Shown one piece after another: positions 8,441-16,231 of a stretch of DNA of 64,000 nucleotides. This stretch comes from a virus. How positions within the stretch are numbered: position 1 is the stretch's first letter; each line of letters starts with the position of its first letter. The position numbers were made by a program, and so were the translations under genes. The notes under the pieces are model-generated. The model had not been told where the DNA came from. It ran no database searches and worked only from the letters and a program-made list of their open reading frames with translations. Where the stretch lies: IMG/VR virus record IMGVR_UViG_3300027908_000002, positions 35,076 to 99,075 of that record; one strand, given 5' to 3'.

Positions 8441-9133
8441 ATGGCAAACAAACCATCGAGCGCTGCGGTGCAACTTCAGGTCCCGGTGATCATTTCCCAG
8501 GAGTCGCTGGCGTTCCTGAGAAAGAACAGCCGCGACGGCGACGTGAGCGCGACTCTTGCCGGGTGGACCAGTTACTGGCTGGATAACCAGGCGCGCGGTG
8601 GTATCTTGCTGGAACCAGCGGATCACGACGGAATCGCGGAGGCCAATGGTGGCAAGAGATTTAAGGATTCCCGGTCGCTGACGGCGGCGATACTGAGGGG
8701 TCTGAATCGCGACGAAGGTGGTTTCAGCTTCCGGATCTCAATCGACCCATCACATGTTCAACCGTTAAAGGAACAAGCTGAAATCTCCAATATGACAACC
8801 GAAGAACTTCTCAACGGTGTTGTAAATCAGTGTTTTACAAATGGCTGGCTGTGGGCGCTCGATCCTGTTGGTGGCAGAAGTATCCCGTTCACTCAGGAAA
8901 TGATTGCAGCCACGGCGGCGGCTTGCGGGAAACACGGCATCGACTCATCGGACATTTCTGGTTTATTGGCGGAGGATAGGTTCCTGCCGGTAAGCCGAAC
9001 GGCAAAAACCAAACTCACAGAGGTTACTGGTAAGAGAGATGTGATGTCGGTCGATGTGGATATCCTGATGGACGAACTGGCGTCCCTCCGTAAAGAAGTA
9101 GTGGAACTTAGAAAACAACCGGTGGCGGTGTAA
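8441..9133 (+). CDS. Hypothetical protein, possible DNA-binding
   Basis: 230 residues, mixed alpha/beta. It has two recurring elements of the type strand plus helices: VPVIISQESLAFLRKN near residue 15 and FSFRISIDPSHVQPLKEQA near residue 95, each followed by helices. This suggests a duplicated ribbon-helix-helix-like unit (inference). It ends in a short coiled coil (DELASLRKEVVELRK). It lies between a probable leaderless promoter and a conserved phage small gene. Confidence 0.5.
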   Translation: MANKPSSAAVQLQVPVIISQESLAFLRKNSRDGDVSATLAGWTSYWLDNQARGGILLEPADHDGIAEANGGKRFKDSRSLTAAILRGLNRDEGGFSFRISIDPSHVQPLKEQAEISNMTTEELLNGVVNQCFTNGWLWALDPVGGRSIPFTQEMIAATAAACGKHGIDSSDISGLLAEDRFLPVSRTAKTKLTEVTGKRDVMSVDVDILMDELASLRKEVVELRKQPVAV

Positions 9134-9137
9134 CACC

Positions 9138-9413
9138 GTGAAAGCCGTAACGCCAGTTGTTCCAGGCATGGAGTTGCCGATAAAGGTCTACGCCAAAGAC
9201 CAGCCGCAATATATACCGCTTCCGTGCTTTGCATTAGGCGACCCGCAAGGCACAATCACGATTCGCTGGCAATTGTCATGGAAGGAGCGATTCGAAGTAT
9301 TTCTTGGTGGCTCGATCTGGCATCAGGTATTGACCTTCGGCCATAGACTACAGCCCATTAAAATCACAACTGAGTGCCCGCTAGTAAACATCCCGGACGA
9401 TGCAGGAGAATAA
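9138..9413 (+). CDS. Conserved phage small protein of unknown function
   Basis: 91 residues from a GTG 4 nt after the previous stop. The pattern RWQLSWKERFEVFLGG...W...LTFGHRLQPIKIT matches a widespread family of short phage proteins with a W-S-W-K-E-R and L-T-F-G-x-x-L-Q-P signature that lack an assigned function. It probably belongs to the operon running to 14645. Confidence 0.6.
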   Translation: MKAVTPVVPGMELPIKVYAKDQPQYIPLPCFALGDPQGTITIRWQLSWKERFEVFLGGSIWHQVLTFGHRLQPIKITTECPLVNIPDDAGE

Positions 9414-9417
9414 AACC

Positions 9418-9759
9418 ATGAAACTACTGTTATTTGTCGCATTAATTGGCGTCGCCTCCGCGCAGAACGCCAATGTGTTCGTGTTGAAGCCATCCGAAAC
9501 GGCTACGGTTAAGGCGGCATACGGAGACGTAGTTGACGCCCAAAACGCACTAACCGAAGCGCAAAAACGGTTTAACCAGGTAAAGTCCAAAATCGCGGCA
9601 TCGCATGGCATTAAGGACTCCGATGGAGACTTTAACCCGGACTTCACGGCGTTCCAGGGCCGGATTATTAGCGGGTGGACGTGGGGAAACGGCACGTACG
9701 CCATATGTGATGGCTCTACGTCACCGGCGTGTTGCTCTTCAACTATCATTACTCAGTAG
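9418..9759 (+). CDS. Secreted small protein
   Basis: 113 residues. The ATG at 9418 is chosen because it follows an AGGAGA ribosome binding site and opens a signal peptide (MKLLLFVALIGVASAQ) with an ASAQ cleavage site. The mature part is a helix (VKAAYGDVVDAQNALTEAQ) followed by a Gly/Trp-rich tail containing ICDGSTSPACCSS. The function is unknown. It is one of several signal-peptide proteins in this genome. Confidence 0.6.
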   Translation: MKLLLFVALIGVASAQNANVFVLKPSETATVKAAYGDVVDAQNALTEAQKRFNQVKSKIAASHGIKDSDGDFNPDFTAFQGRIISGWTWGNGTYAICDGSTSPACCSSTIITQ

Positions 9760-9770
9760 GGGATTAACCT

Positions 9771-10283
9771 ATGAATCGACGATCAATCTTTAAGTTGCTG
9801 GCCGCGCCAGCGGCGGTGGCCGTGGTAAGAGCCGAGAATAAACCAGAATCTGTTGATACCTATGAGAAGCCTAAAGAAGTCGATTCGTTCCAGCACGGCC
9901 CTTGGAAGATCACATGGAGCGGGTGGAAGGACGAGCACGCCAGCGAGTTACTGTACGGCCAATGGACCGCTACTATGCCTGTCGGGGAGAACCTGGATTG
10001 GTATTTTCACGGCATCGTGGCTTTGACTACCGGGCATATTGGTGTCTACCACATGGCGGATATGTTTAATCTTTCGCAAAAAGAAGGCGAACCGTGGATC
10101 ACGGAACGATCCACCGATTACCAGCGTGAAGCCCAAGCGCATCGGACATTAAAGAGGCTGATGGAATACTTGAAAACCAATCCACTCGCCAATCCCAACA
10201 ACTGCTTTCTATGCGGACCACCTGATAAGTATGCGGGAAACTTAAAACTGGCCCTGAAGCACGGCCCGCAAGAAAGATACTGA
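9771..10283 (+). CDS. Hypothetical exported protein, Tat-like signal
   Basis: 170 residues. The N-terminus MNRRSIFKLLAAPAAVAVVRA has an RRSIFK twin-arginine-like motif and a hydrophobic stretch. The mature region is Trp- and His-rich (WKITWSGWKDEH, WYFHGIVALTTGHIGVYHM) with CFLC near the end. No family is recognised. The gene at 15450 has a similar N-terminus. Confidence 0.5.
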   Translation: MNRRSIFKLLAAPAAVAVVRAENKPESVDTYEKPKEVDSFQHGPWKITWSGWKDEHASELLYGQWTATMPVGENLDWYFHGIVALTTGHIGVYHMADMFNLSQKEGEPWITERSTDYQREAQAHRTLKRLMEYLKTNPLANPNNCFLCGPPDKYAGNLKLALKHGPQERY

Positions 10284-10286
10284 CCC

Positions 10287-10496
10287 ATGCCAGCCGAAAC
10301 CAGACGCACGTCAACCGAGACCCTGGTGAGCGCCATGGAGGACATGGGCACCAGTGAAGCCAGGGACTGCCTGGTTATCTACACCAACCAGAACGGAGAC
10401 CTGTGCTGGAGTTGCACCAGCGATTCTTTTACCGTCAAGTTCGGACTGTTGGAAGCCTGTAAACAGGCCATGGTTCAGAAGTTCCGGGAGTTGTAG
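10287..10496 (+). CDS. Small conserved phage protein
   Basis: 69 residues. The core DCLVIYTNQNGDLCW...KFGLLEACKQAM is typical of a short phage family in which a strand-turn-strand is followed by a helix; no function is assigned. It lies 3 nt after the previous stop and 6 nt before the next gene, inside the same operon. Confidence 0.5.
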   Translation: MPAETRRTSTETLVSAMEDMGTSEARDCLVIYTNQNGDLCWSCTSDSFTVKFGLLEACKQAMVQKFREL

Positions 10497-10502
10497 ATTT
10501 TT

Positions 10503-11267
10503 ATGATTATAAATAATATATTTGAAACATTTAAGTCGTGGATAACTGGCCGTAAAAATCCTCCCGGCTGGGCCATTTCGTGGGAGAAGCCTAAGTCGGA
10601 TACTGCCATTGGGTGCTGGGTTGGGTTGCCAGTATCCGGCCAGCGCCATGTGGCACTGAGGGTTCTGGTGAATAAGCCACTGCGTGAGCCGAGTGAGCAT
10701 GGTTATTACCGCGATTATTTCTTTGCTCTTGGCGAGCCAGTCAAAACGTGTGATCATGTGTTAATTATTAATAAGCCAAAGACAAAGATCAGGAAAGAAA
10801 TAAAGAAAGCCATAAGCGACGGATACGCTCGAATGCTGGTGTTAATACACTCGGTTGACTGCTATGGAGAGCGCAACACGCCACTCTACGAAAAGGAAAA
10901 CGGGGATCGGATTCGGTTTAAGCCGGAAGGATACGAAGAAACCGTTGGGATGACCGCCGAGCAGCAGGAAGAGCACGATAGATTCCAGGCATTCAGCAAA
11001 AACCCACCGCCCCTATGGGCTCTGATGAATGTTACTTTTGGCGAACTATGGCACCATGAGGAATACCCAACTCTGGTTTCTTGTGGATATCTAGCATGGG
11101 AGCACATCAACAGATATCGGGATTCTGGTGGCATTAAAGAAGTTGACAAATTTTGCGGAACTCCCATGGTACTAGACAGATCACTCAAACCTGGTCAAGT
11201 TTCGTTTACCGACAGTAAACATCCAGGCGATCCAAAATTCAACCGCATTATAGAGATGCCGGATTAG
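10503..11267 (+). CDS. Hypothetical protein
   Basis: 254 residues, soluble, with no signal or membrane segment. Features include WAISWEKPKSDTAIGCWVG near the start, a basic patch (NKPKTKIRKEIKKAISDG, about 90-107) and several Trp and His residues. The base composition just upstream and at its start (10497-10530) is unusually AT-rich compared with its neighbours. I do not recognise a family. Confidence 0.55.
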   Translation: MIINNIFETFKSWITGRKNPPGWAISWEKPKSDTAIGCWVGLPVSGQRHVALRVLVNKPLREPSEHGYYRDYFFALGEPVKTCDHVLIINKPKTKIRKEIKKAISDGYARMLVLIHSVDCYGERNTPLYEKENGDRIRFKPEGYEETVGMTAEQQEEHDRFQAFSKNPPPLWALMNVTFGELWHHEEYPTLVSCGYLAWEHINRYRDSGGIKEVDKFCGTPMVLDRSLKPGQVSFTDSKHPGDPKFNRIIEMPD

Positions 11268-11281
11268 GCGCAACTGTAATC

Positions 11282-11686
11282 ATGCCACTCTACGACAACG
11301 TGTGTCACCCATGCCGCCGCAAGTTCGAATGGCTGGCGAAGTCCCATGAATCCACAGACCCCCGGTGTCCGGATTGCGATGGCCCCACGGAGCGACTGGT
11401 GGGAGCGCCGAACGTGATCTGGACGAAGCCAATATCTGAATACGGCAATAAGAATGCCGAGACGTACCAAAAAGATTTGAAGAACGGCGGACACTGGACT
11501 TTCGAAAAAAACTCAGATGCAGCCCAGTTAGCCGGTAAACCATTGCCCGTATTTATTCGCAACGAGAAAGATAACGCCGACTACTGCCGCCGAGAGAAAC
11601 TAATCAATCCAAAAGACTTGCCATCGAATCTGAAAGTGTCGGCTGGCGGCGATAGTTATGAAACAGCGAACAGGAGCGAAGTATGA
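11282..11686 (+). CDS. FmdB-like zinc-ribbon protein
   Basis: 134 residues. The N-terminal MPLYDNVCHPCRRKFEWL...CPDCDGPTERLV is a zinc ribbon of the FmdB/CxxC regulatory type: two Cys pairs about 22 residues apart after the M-P-x-Y start. The rest is polar with no recognised domain. A regulatory or assembly role is possible. It overlaps the next gene by ATGA. Confidence 0.65.
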   Translation: MPLYDNVCHPCRRKFEWLAKSHESTDPRCPDCDGPTERLVGAPNVIWTKPISEYGNKNAETYQKDLKNGGHWTFEKNSDAAQLAGKPLPVFIRNEKDNADYCRREKLINPKDLPSNLKVSAGGDSYETANRSEV

Positions 11687-11859
11687 AGACATTTAAAGTA
11701 CAAGTTTACATGAGAGACATAGAGCACACAGTTCAGGCGGAAAGCGTAACAGTGGTAGGTAATGATCATGGGGATTGGCTGCAATTCACCAAGGACGGTG
11801 TGGTGGTTGCCTCATTTCAGGGTAGCTCCGTTGTCGGCTGGTGGATTTCACAGGACTAG
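11683..11859 (+). CDS. Small hypothetical protein
   Basis: 58 residues beginning MKTFKVQVYMRDIEHTVQAE, with strands continuing through LQFTKDGVVVASFQGSSVVG. It is a small all-beta protein. The ATG overlaps the previous stop (ATGA at 11683-11686), and the next gene starts 2 nt after its stop, which supports it despite its size. A frame covering 11762-12067 is a shadow. Confidence 0.6.
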   Translation: MKTFKVQVYMRDIEHTVQAESVTVVGNDHGDWLQFTKDGVVVASFQGSSVVGWWISQD

Positions 11860-11861
11860 TC

Positions 11862-12050
11862 ATGAACCCGGAACCCACAGAAATTCAGGCGCGTGTGATG
11901 GCGTTCGAAGATCGGTTTGTAGTCAACCGGCAAGAGGGCCACTGTGTGGACTGGATGGGCGCGCGCCGCGACGATTTCACAGGGTTCTGCCAGTATCTGA
12001 GGGACCGGCAGTATCTGCGGGCATTCCTGAAAGACCAAGCGTCTTTGTAA
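11862..12050 (+). CDS. Small hypothetical protein
   Basis: 62 residues (MNPEPTEIQARVMAFEDRF ... FLKDQASL), helical and charged. It starts 2 nt after the preceding stop. Its last codons, TCT TTG TAA, lie inside palindrome copy 3, so the palindrome provides the stop codon. No function is recognised. Confidence 0.55.
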   Translation: MNPEPTEIQARVMAFEDRFVVNRQEGHCVDWMGARRDDFTGFCQYLRDRQYLRAFLKDQASL

Positions 12051-12056
12051 AGACGT
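12039..12056. promoter_or_regulatory. Dispersed palindrome copy 3
   Basis: GCGTCTTTGTAAAGACGT lies at the junction before the portal gene. It overlaps the stop at 12050 and ends 15 bp before the ATG at 12072. The portal gene has no visible ribosome binding site. Confidence 0.6.
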
Positions 12057-12071
12057 GCGAAACTTAACTAG

Positions 12072-13946
12072 ATGGCATATGAAGAAATACCCCGCGCTCC
12101 TGTACGAATGGGCAAGTCCGAACGTTTCGACGTGGCCGATGGTTATGAGAGAAAAATTGAAAATTTCCGCATGGCCTCCCGCGAAGAGGCATTCCGTACC
12201 CACAAGTTAAACCACGAATCGGCCAAGATTCACGGGTACATTCAGGCGCTTCTGGGGGATGGTTTCTGGGCGGCGAATCATCGGCGCTGGCGCTCTCGGT
12301 TCGTGGATAACCGGCTGGCCAAGTGCCGACTGGACCATCTGGCGCAACTGACCGATACCAGACCGGTAATTGATGTTTCTACTTCTGTAGACGCTTATAA
12401 GAAAACGGCTCAGGTCATTGCCGCCGACATCCGCGAGATGTGGACCCGTAAAGACTGGGACCTGAAGCTCGTAAGAACCGCCGACATTGCCGACTGCTAC
12501 GGAACCGGGTTCATGCGCCTGGGCGCGGCGTGGCCTGGGGAGCAGAACGCTCTGCCGTGCGGGCCGGATCAGGTACTGCCGATTCAGCCTGGGTTTGATA
12601 TTCAGGAATCTGCGGCGGTATTGTTCCGGACGTGGAAGAGTGTATGGTGGATAAAACAAAAGTTCCCGTTTTCGTCGAACGGCATTGAGCGGGAAATATT
12701 AAATCAGCCGCTCTACGGGACATCCGGGTACAGCGCTGATATCACTTTTAACAGGCCATCGTACATCGACGAATACACCTGGAACGGTCTGTCGCAGGGC
12801 ATGAAGCGGTTACTGGGTGTCCGGGGGATGCCGACGCAGGACCCCTCAGCCGGGCAATACTACAAGACTCTGGAGATCGAAGAGTTATTTGTTGACGACC
12901 CTACGCCTAACGAATCCACCAGCGAAATTATTGTTTCTGATCCGTTCCTGCCGTTCGATGCCCATAATTGGTGGTACAGAGTAAAGCCGTCACAGAGGCT
13001 GTTTCCCAGAAAGCGCCACCTGGTTTTTGCCGGTAGCAAGCTACTGAGTGACGGGCCAGCGCCTTACTGGCACGGGCTCTACCCGTTTGCGATGTTGCAG
13101 TTTAACCCGGTCTTCTGGAGCTTCTGGGGGCTGTCCAAGTACCGGGACCTGTTGCCAATCAATATCGCTATGAACGAAATCGTTGCCGGGTGTATGGACT
13201 TGATTAAACGCGCGCTGAACCCCACGGCGATTACCAAAGAAGGCGCAGTCTCCCCGGCAGCATGGAAAGAATTCTATCCCGATCTGCCGGGCATGAAGCT
13301 CCGTGTCGGCGCTAATGAGCAGTTGACGAATGCCCTGCGTTACATGGAGAGCCCGCAAATCCCGGCTTACGTGGTCCAGATGCTGACGGGATGGCTGGCA
13401 CCGGAGTTTGACCGGATGTCTGGCGCAGTGGATGTGGCGTCTATGGGGCGCAAGAAACAGAACCCTGGCGGAGACACAATTGATTCCATGAAAGATGCCC
13501 AGAATACCAATCTGAGGCTCGAAGAACGCCAGTTGGAAATATTTCTTAGGGATGCCGGAAAACAAGTCGTAAGCAACGATTTACAGTTCTCGACTACGAC
13601 GTTCAGATTACAGCGTCTGGGAGAATCCGGGTTGACGCCATCGGACTTTAACGAGAACTCAGGGAACATGCTTCCGGAAGACGAAGCGGCGCGTCCGGAT
13701 TTCTGGAAGCAGTTTGCTTTAACTATAAGTGCCGGTTCGCTGCACTCGGGAGCCAAAGACAAAGAGAAGCAGATTGCCATTAATCTGGCCGGTAAGCGCC
13801 TGTTGCCGATCCGAAGCATGTATGACAAGTTGGAGATACCGGACGGGGCCAATGTTTTCAAGTCTCTGATAGAAGAAGAGAAGATGACGGCAGAAGCCAC
13901 GGGCGGGAAAAAAACAGGGCCGACGAGCGGGAAGAGGGAGAAATAA
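12072..13946 (+). CDS. Portal (head-tail connector) protein
   Basis: 624 residues; length, acidic/basic pattern and position between terminase and scaffold/capsid fit a portal. Helical N-terminus (SREEAFRTHKLNHESAKIH), a conserved-looking RSRFVDNRLAKCRLDHLAQ segment, and DRMSGAVDVASMGRKKQNPG near residue 455. Portals form the dodecameric ring through which DNA enters and leaves. The stretch 13140-13223 is duplicated, inverted, inside a minus-strand gene at 29674-29757. No direct catalytic motif exists for portals, so the call rests on context. Confidence 0.7.
   Translation: MAYEEIPRAPVRMGKSERFDVADGYERKIENFRMASREEAFRTHKLNHESAKIHGYIQALLGDGFWAANHRRWRSRFVDNRLAKCRLDHLAQLTDTRPVIDVSTSVDAYKKTAQVIAADIREMWTRKDWDLKLVRTADIADCYGTGFMRLGAAWPGEQNALPCGPDQVLPIQPGFDIQESAAVLFRTWKSVWWIKQKFPFSSNGIEREILNQPLYGTSGYSADITFNRPSYIDEYTWNGLSQGMKRLLGVRGMPTQDPSAGQYYKTLEIEELFVDDPTPNESTSEIIVSDPFLPFDAHNWWYRVKPSQRLFPRKRHLVFAGSKLLSDGPAPYWHGLYPFAMLQFNPVFWSFWGLSKYRDLLPINIAMNEIVAGCMDLIKRALNPTAITKEGAVSPAAWKEFYPDLPGMKLRVGANEQLTNALRYMESPQIPAYVVQMLTGWLAPEFDRMSGAVDVASMGRKKQNPGGDTIDSMKDAQNTNLRLEERQLEIFLRDAGKQVVSNDLQFSTTTFRLQRLGESGLTPSDFNENSGNMLPEDEAARPDFWKQFALTISAGSLHSGAKDKEKQIAINLAGKRLLPIRSMYDKLEIPDGANVFKSLIEEEKMTAEATGGKKTGPTSGKREK
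13140..13223. repeat. Portal-gene segment duplicated at 29674-29757
   Basis: 84 bp, 80 identical to the reverse complement of 29674-29757. The four differences are two silent and two missense (Val to Gly, Asn to Asp). The reading frame is kept in both copies. Confidence 0.9.
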
Positions 13947-13947
13947 A

Positions 13948-14391
13948 ATGACGGTTGCGGAGATTGAATCGCGTATACAAAAAGCCTACAATGAAGATGT
14001 GAGCATGGCTAACTTACTGATCGACGGTCAAAGCAATCCGACATGGGGTCCCTCAGTGGAACAGAGGTTGGTGCAGGCCGCACAGAATTCAGCCAATCTG
14101 GCATACCAGGATTTAATGAACGATGCCATCAGTTTGGGCAAGAGCCAGCAACAGGGTAATGCAGAGCAGTCGCTACAGAACGCGCTCGACTGGAATCAGA
14201 AGCAGGCGGTCGGTATGGGTGGATACACGCCTAGTACAACGAACTGGGCTGGGTATGCTTCCAACGTCACCTACGTTTCCGGTATCTGGGGCGGCTTGCC
14301 GTACCCATCGCCAGAATCACAGAAACCAGCCAAGCCGGAATTAAAACTTACGCCGATCCAGCGCGGCAAAAGAATCATCGACCTCGAATAG
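13948..14391 (+). CDS. Hypothetical virion-module protein
   Basis: 147 residues, mostly helical and Gln/Asn-rich (VEQRLVQAAQNSANLAYQD, GKSQQQGNAEQSLQNALDW). It starts 1 nt after the portal stop with a good ribosome binding site inside the portal tail (GGGAG). It ends TPIQRGKRIIDLE; the minus-strand protein at 50468 ends with the related IIKRGKRVISLED. Position suggests a head or connector role. Confidence 0.55.
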   Translation: MTVAEIESRIQKAYNEDVSMANLLIDGQSNPTWGPSVEQRLVQAAQNSANLAYQDLMNDAISLGKSQQQGNAEQSLQNALDWNQKQAVGMGGYTPSTTNWAGYASNVTYVSGIWGGLPYPSPESQKPAKPELKLTPIQRGKRIIDLE

Positions 14392-14396
14392 TATTT

Positions 14397-14645
14397 ATGC
14401 CGGATTTCGAGAAACAATATAACGAACTGGTTGACGCCTTGTGTTCTAAATCGTGGATGGGAAGAACCCGTCATACTTCTGTTGTATCCCTCGCAAAGAG
14501 GTTACGTGACCGGCAATTAATTATTCGCCCAGTCGATTCTGATACCGATGCCATGCTTGCCAGTGGATATTGCACCCGTTTAAGTGGGCACCCAGGACCC
14601 TGTAACGGATTTCCACGCAGTGAATGCCAATCCGCGTCTCTATAA
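14397..14645 (+). CDS. Small hypothetical protein
   Basis: 82 residues with a helical N-terminal part (KQYNELVDALCSKSWMGRT) and a Cys/His/Gly tail (GYCTRLSGHPGPCNGFPRSEC) that could bind a metal. It lies 5 nt downstream of the previous gene without a clear ribosome binding site. The stop TAA lies inside palindrome copy 4. Confidence 0.5.
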   Translation: MPDFEKQYNELVDALCSKSWMGRTRHTSVVSLAKRLRDRQLIIRPVDSDTDAMLASGYCTRLSGHPGPCNGFPRSECQSASL

Positions 14646-14651
14646 AGACGC
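14634..14651. promoter_or_regulatory. Dispersed palindrome copy 4
   Basis: GCGTCTCTATAAAGACGC overlaps the stop codon of the previous gene. After 10 bp it is followed by TATACA (14662-14667), a possible -10 box for the micro-gene region downstream. Confidence 0.6.
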
Positions 14652-14794
14652 CTTTGCGTTATATACAAAGCACATTTTAATCCCACCTGTCTACAGTTTA
14701 AGAAAATAATTATCATTTCCAGTCTTGTAAACACACAAACTCCCTTGTGTGCGATTCAACACGTTTGCTAGCCTGAATTTGGGTATCAAGTTCT

Positions 14795-14845
14795 ATGGCT
14801 CGAAAAGCAAAGCGGGGCATGAAGCGCGGGAAGATGCGTTACTAG
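14795..14845 (+). CDS. Basic micro-peptide, 16 residues
   Basis: MARKAKRGMKRGKMRY is almost entirely Arg, Lys and Gly. TATCAA lies 5 nt before the ATG. Together with the next micro-frame and the ones at 20410 and 20925 it suggests a set of tiny nucleic-acid-binding peptides. It is too short to be sure it is translated. Confidence 0.35.
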   Translation: MARKAKRGMKRGKMRY

Positions 14846-14899
14846 GCTTTCAGGCCCGGTAACCCGTCAACTCATTTTCAAAAAAGGGGGTAACCACAA

Positions 14900-14941
14900 A
14901 TGGCACGCAAGAAGCATCGTGGGGGCAAAAAGCGTAAGTAA
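14900..14941 (+). CDS. Basic micro-peptide, 13 residues
   Basis: MARKKHRGGKKRK. A strong ribosome binding site (AAGGGGG) lies about 9 nt upstream, which supports translation. It shares the MARK start and composition with the preceding micro-frame, suggesting duplication. Confidence 0.4.
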   Translation: MARKKHRGGKKRK

Positions 14942-15077
14942 TTGCGCTTTAGCTAAAGATGGCAGGTAACCCCTGCTGTCCTCTCCGCCAGGCAACTGGC
15001 AGGCGCAGTGGGCTGGACTGGCTGGAAGGCGAAACCCGGCCCACTGAGCGATAAAAAAGCCGGTTTTTAAAAATCAC

Positions 15078-15446
15078 ATGGCAAAACGAGAAAACAGCAA
15101 TAATCCGCAGCCCGGTCGCGGTAACCGAATCCAGTTCATCGGCACGGAAGCGGCACTGGACAAGAATGGTCCCCTGGATATGCGCCAGAGCGCGTTCCCC
15201 GGTGGCACGCTTGAAATGATCGGCACGGAAGCCCGGCTGGTCCACAAGACCACGCCCATGGGCGAATTCGACAAGCACGTGCGCGGCGGCATGGAAGAGT
15301 GGATTGGCAGTCAGGCATCGCTGGACCGCACACCCCGACGCACCTGGCAGTCTTACGAATCGCCGTTCAGTTCCAACTCTGAAGGCGTGCAGGGCGACGA
15401 ATCCAGTTTCCCTGGAACCGGCCCGCGCAAGATGATGAAAGAGTAA
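15078..15446 (+). CDS. Hypothetical protein with three internal repeats
   Basis: 122 residues with three copies of a short motif: QFIGTEAALDK (about 19-29), EMIGTEARLVHK (about 46-57) and EWIGSQASLDR (about 74-84). They are spaced about 27 residues apart and each is followed by a charged turn. This tandem unit could bind a repeated partner such as capsid subunits (inference). The protein is polar, without signal or membrane segments. Confidence 0.55.
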   Translation: MAKRENSNNPQPGRGNRIQFIGTEAALDKNGPLDMRQSAFPGGTLEMIGTEARLVHKTTPMGEFDKHVRGGMEEWIGSQASLDRTPRRTWQSYESPFSSNSEGVQGDESSFPGTGPRKMMKE

Positions 15447-15449
15447 GTA

Positions 15450-15857
15450 ATGAATCGCAGAACTGCATTAACGGCGATGGCGGCTGGAACGGCAACTGTT
15501 GCCAGCACGGCCATGATTCCTGTTCCGGTTAATGGTCGTGACGTATGGACTGAGGCATGGCTGTCAAGGGATATTCACGCCGGGCAAAGTTACGCTACGG
15601 AAATGCAGATGTTCTTTGCGCGTAGAAACGACGGCATGGCTATGACGTTAACATGGGTCGCTGAGCGGGATGTGAAGGAAGAAAGAAAGCACAAAGCTAT
15701 TCGCACGGCTCTTAAGGTCATGTCCACAGCGCAACCAGGCTCGCTGGATAACGTGTCGTTGTTCAAGCTGCAACTTAACAATAAGCAGTATTTGGAAAGT
15801 TTCAAGTTCAATCGAGTTAAATCCACGATGGCAGATTGGACACGGTACGAACTGTAA
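15450..15857 (+). CDS. Hypothetical exported protein, Tat-like signal
   Basis: 135 residues starting MNRRTALTAMAAGTATVASTA, a twin-Arg-like N-terminus followed by an Ala/Thr hydrophobic stretch. The mature part is a mixed domain with basic helices (VKEERKHKAIRTALKVM). No family is recognised. It resembles the gene at 9771 only in its N-terminus. The stop overlaps the next start (TAATG). Confidence 0.5.
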   Translation: MNRRTALTAMAAGTATVASTAMIPVPVNGRDVWTEAWLSRDIHAGQSYATEMQMFFARRNDGMAMTLTWVAERDVKEERKHKAIRTALKVMSTAQPGSLDNVSLFKLQLNNKQYLESFKFNRVKSTMADWTRYEL

Positions 15858-16225
15858 TGGATTCTCAGATGCCGCCAGTGCCGCCTTCGGTTGCCGCCCA
15901 ACAGGGCGGGACTCCTCCGATGCAGCAGTACGCGCAGTCGGCATCCCAGGGTGGCGGCGGCCAGCAGCAGTCCAGCGATCAGTTAATGGCGCAGTATATC
16001 GATCAGGTTGGGCAGGGCATGACTAAGATCGCCCAGATCGCTCAGCAGTCTAAGCCTGAGTTAGTGCCGATTTTGAAACAGGCCGTGCAGGCAATGGCAA
16101 TGTTCGCAAGCAAAGTTAAGTCCGGTGGAGCGCAGCAGGGCGGCCCGGATGGCGGTAACCAGGGTACGGCGGGCGGCGGGGCTCCGGACGCAGCGGGCGG
16201 GGCAGCGATGGGGATGCCGCAGTAA
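15857..16225 (+). CDS. Gln/Gly-rich virion or assembly protein
   Basis: 122 residues. The N-terminal and C-terminal thirds are low-complexity (Gln/Ser/Gly and Gly/Ala/Pro), flanking one helical core (IDQVGQGMTKIAQIAQQSK, ILKQAVQAMAMFASKV). The ATG at 15857 overlaps the previous stop. It lies directly before the scaffold candidate, so a head-assembly role is plausible but unproven. Confidence 0.5.
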   Translation: MDSQMPPVPPSVAAQQGGTPPMQQYAQSASQGGGGQQQSSDQLMAQYIDQVGQGMTKIAQIAQQSKPELVPILKQAVQAMAMFASKVKSGGAQQGGPDGGNQGTAGGGAPDAAGGAAMGMPQ

Positions 16226-16231
16226 TAAGCC

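Larger units (their letters stand above)
14646..15077 (+). other. Long intergenic region with micro-genes and RNA hairpin
   Basis: This 430-bp stretch has no gene of ordinary size. It holds palindrome copy 4, a TATACA box, two tiny basic reading frames (14795-14845 and 14900-14941) and a strong hairpin in which CAGTGGGC pairs with GCCCACTG across a 24-nt loop (about 15006-15045), followed by an A/T-rich stretch before the ATG at 15078. It may encode a structured RNA or an attenuator. Confidence 0.4.
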
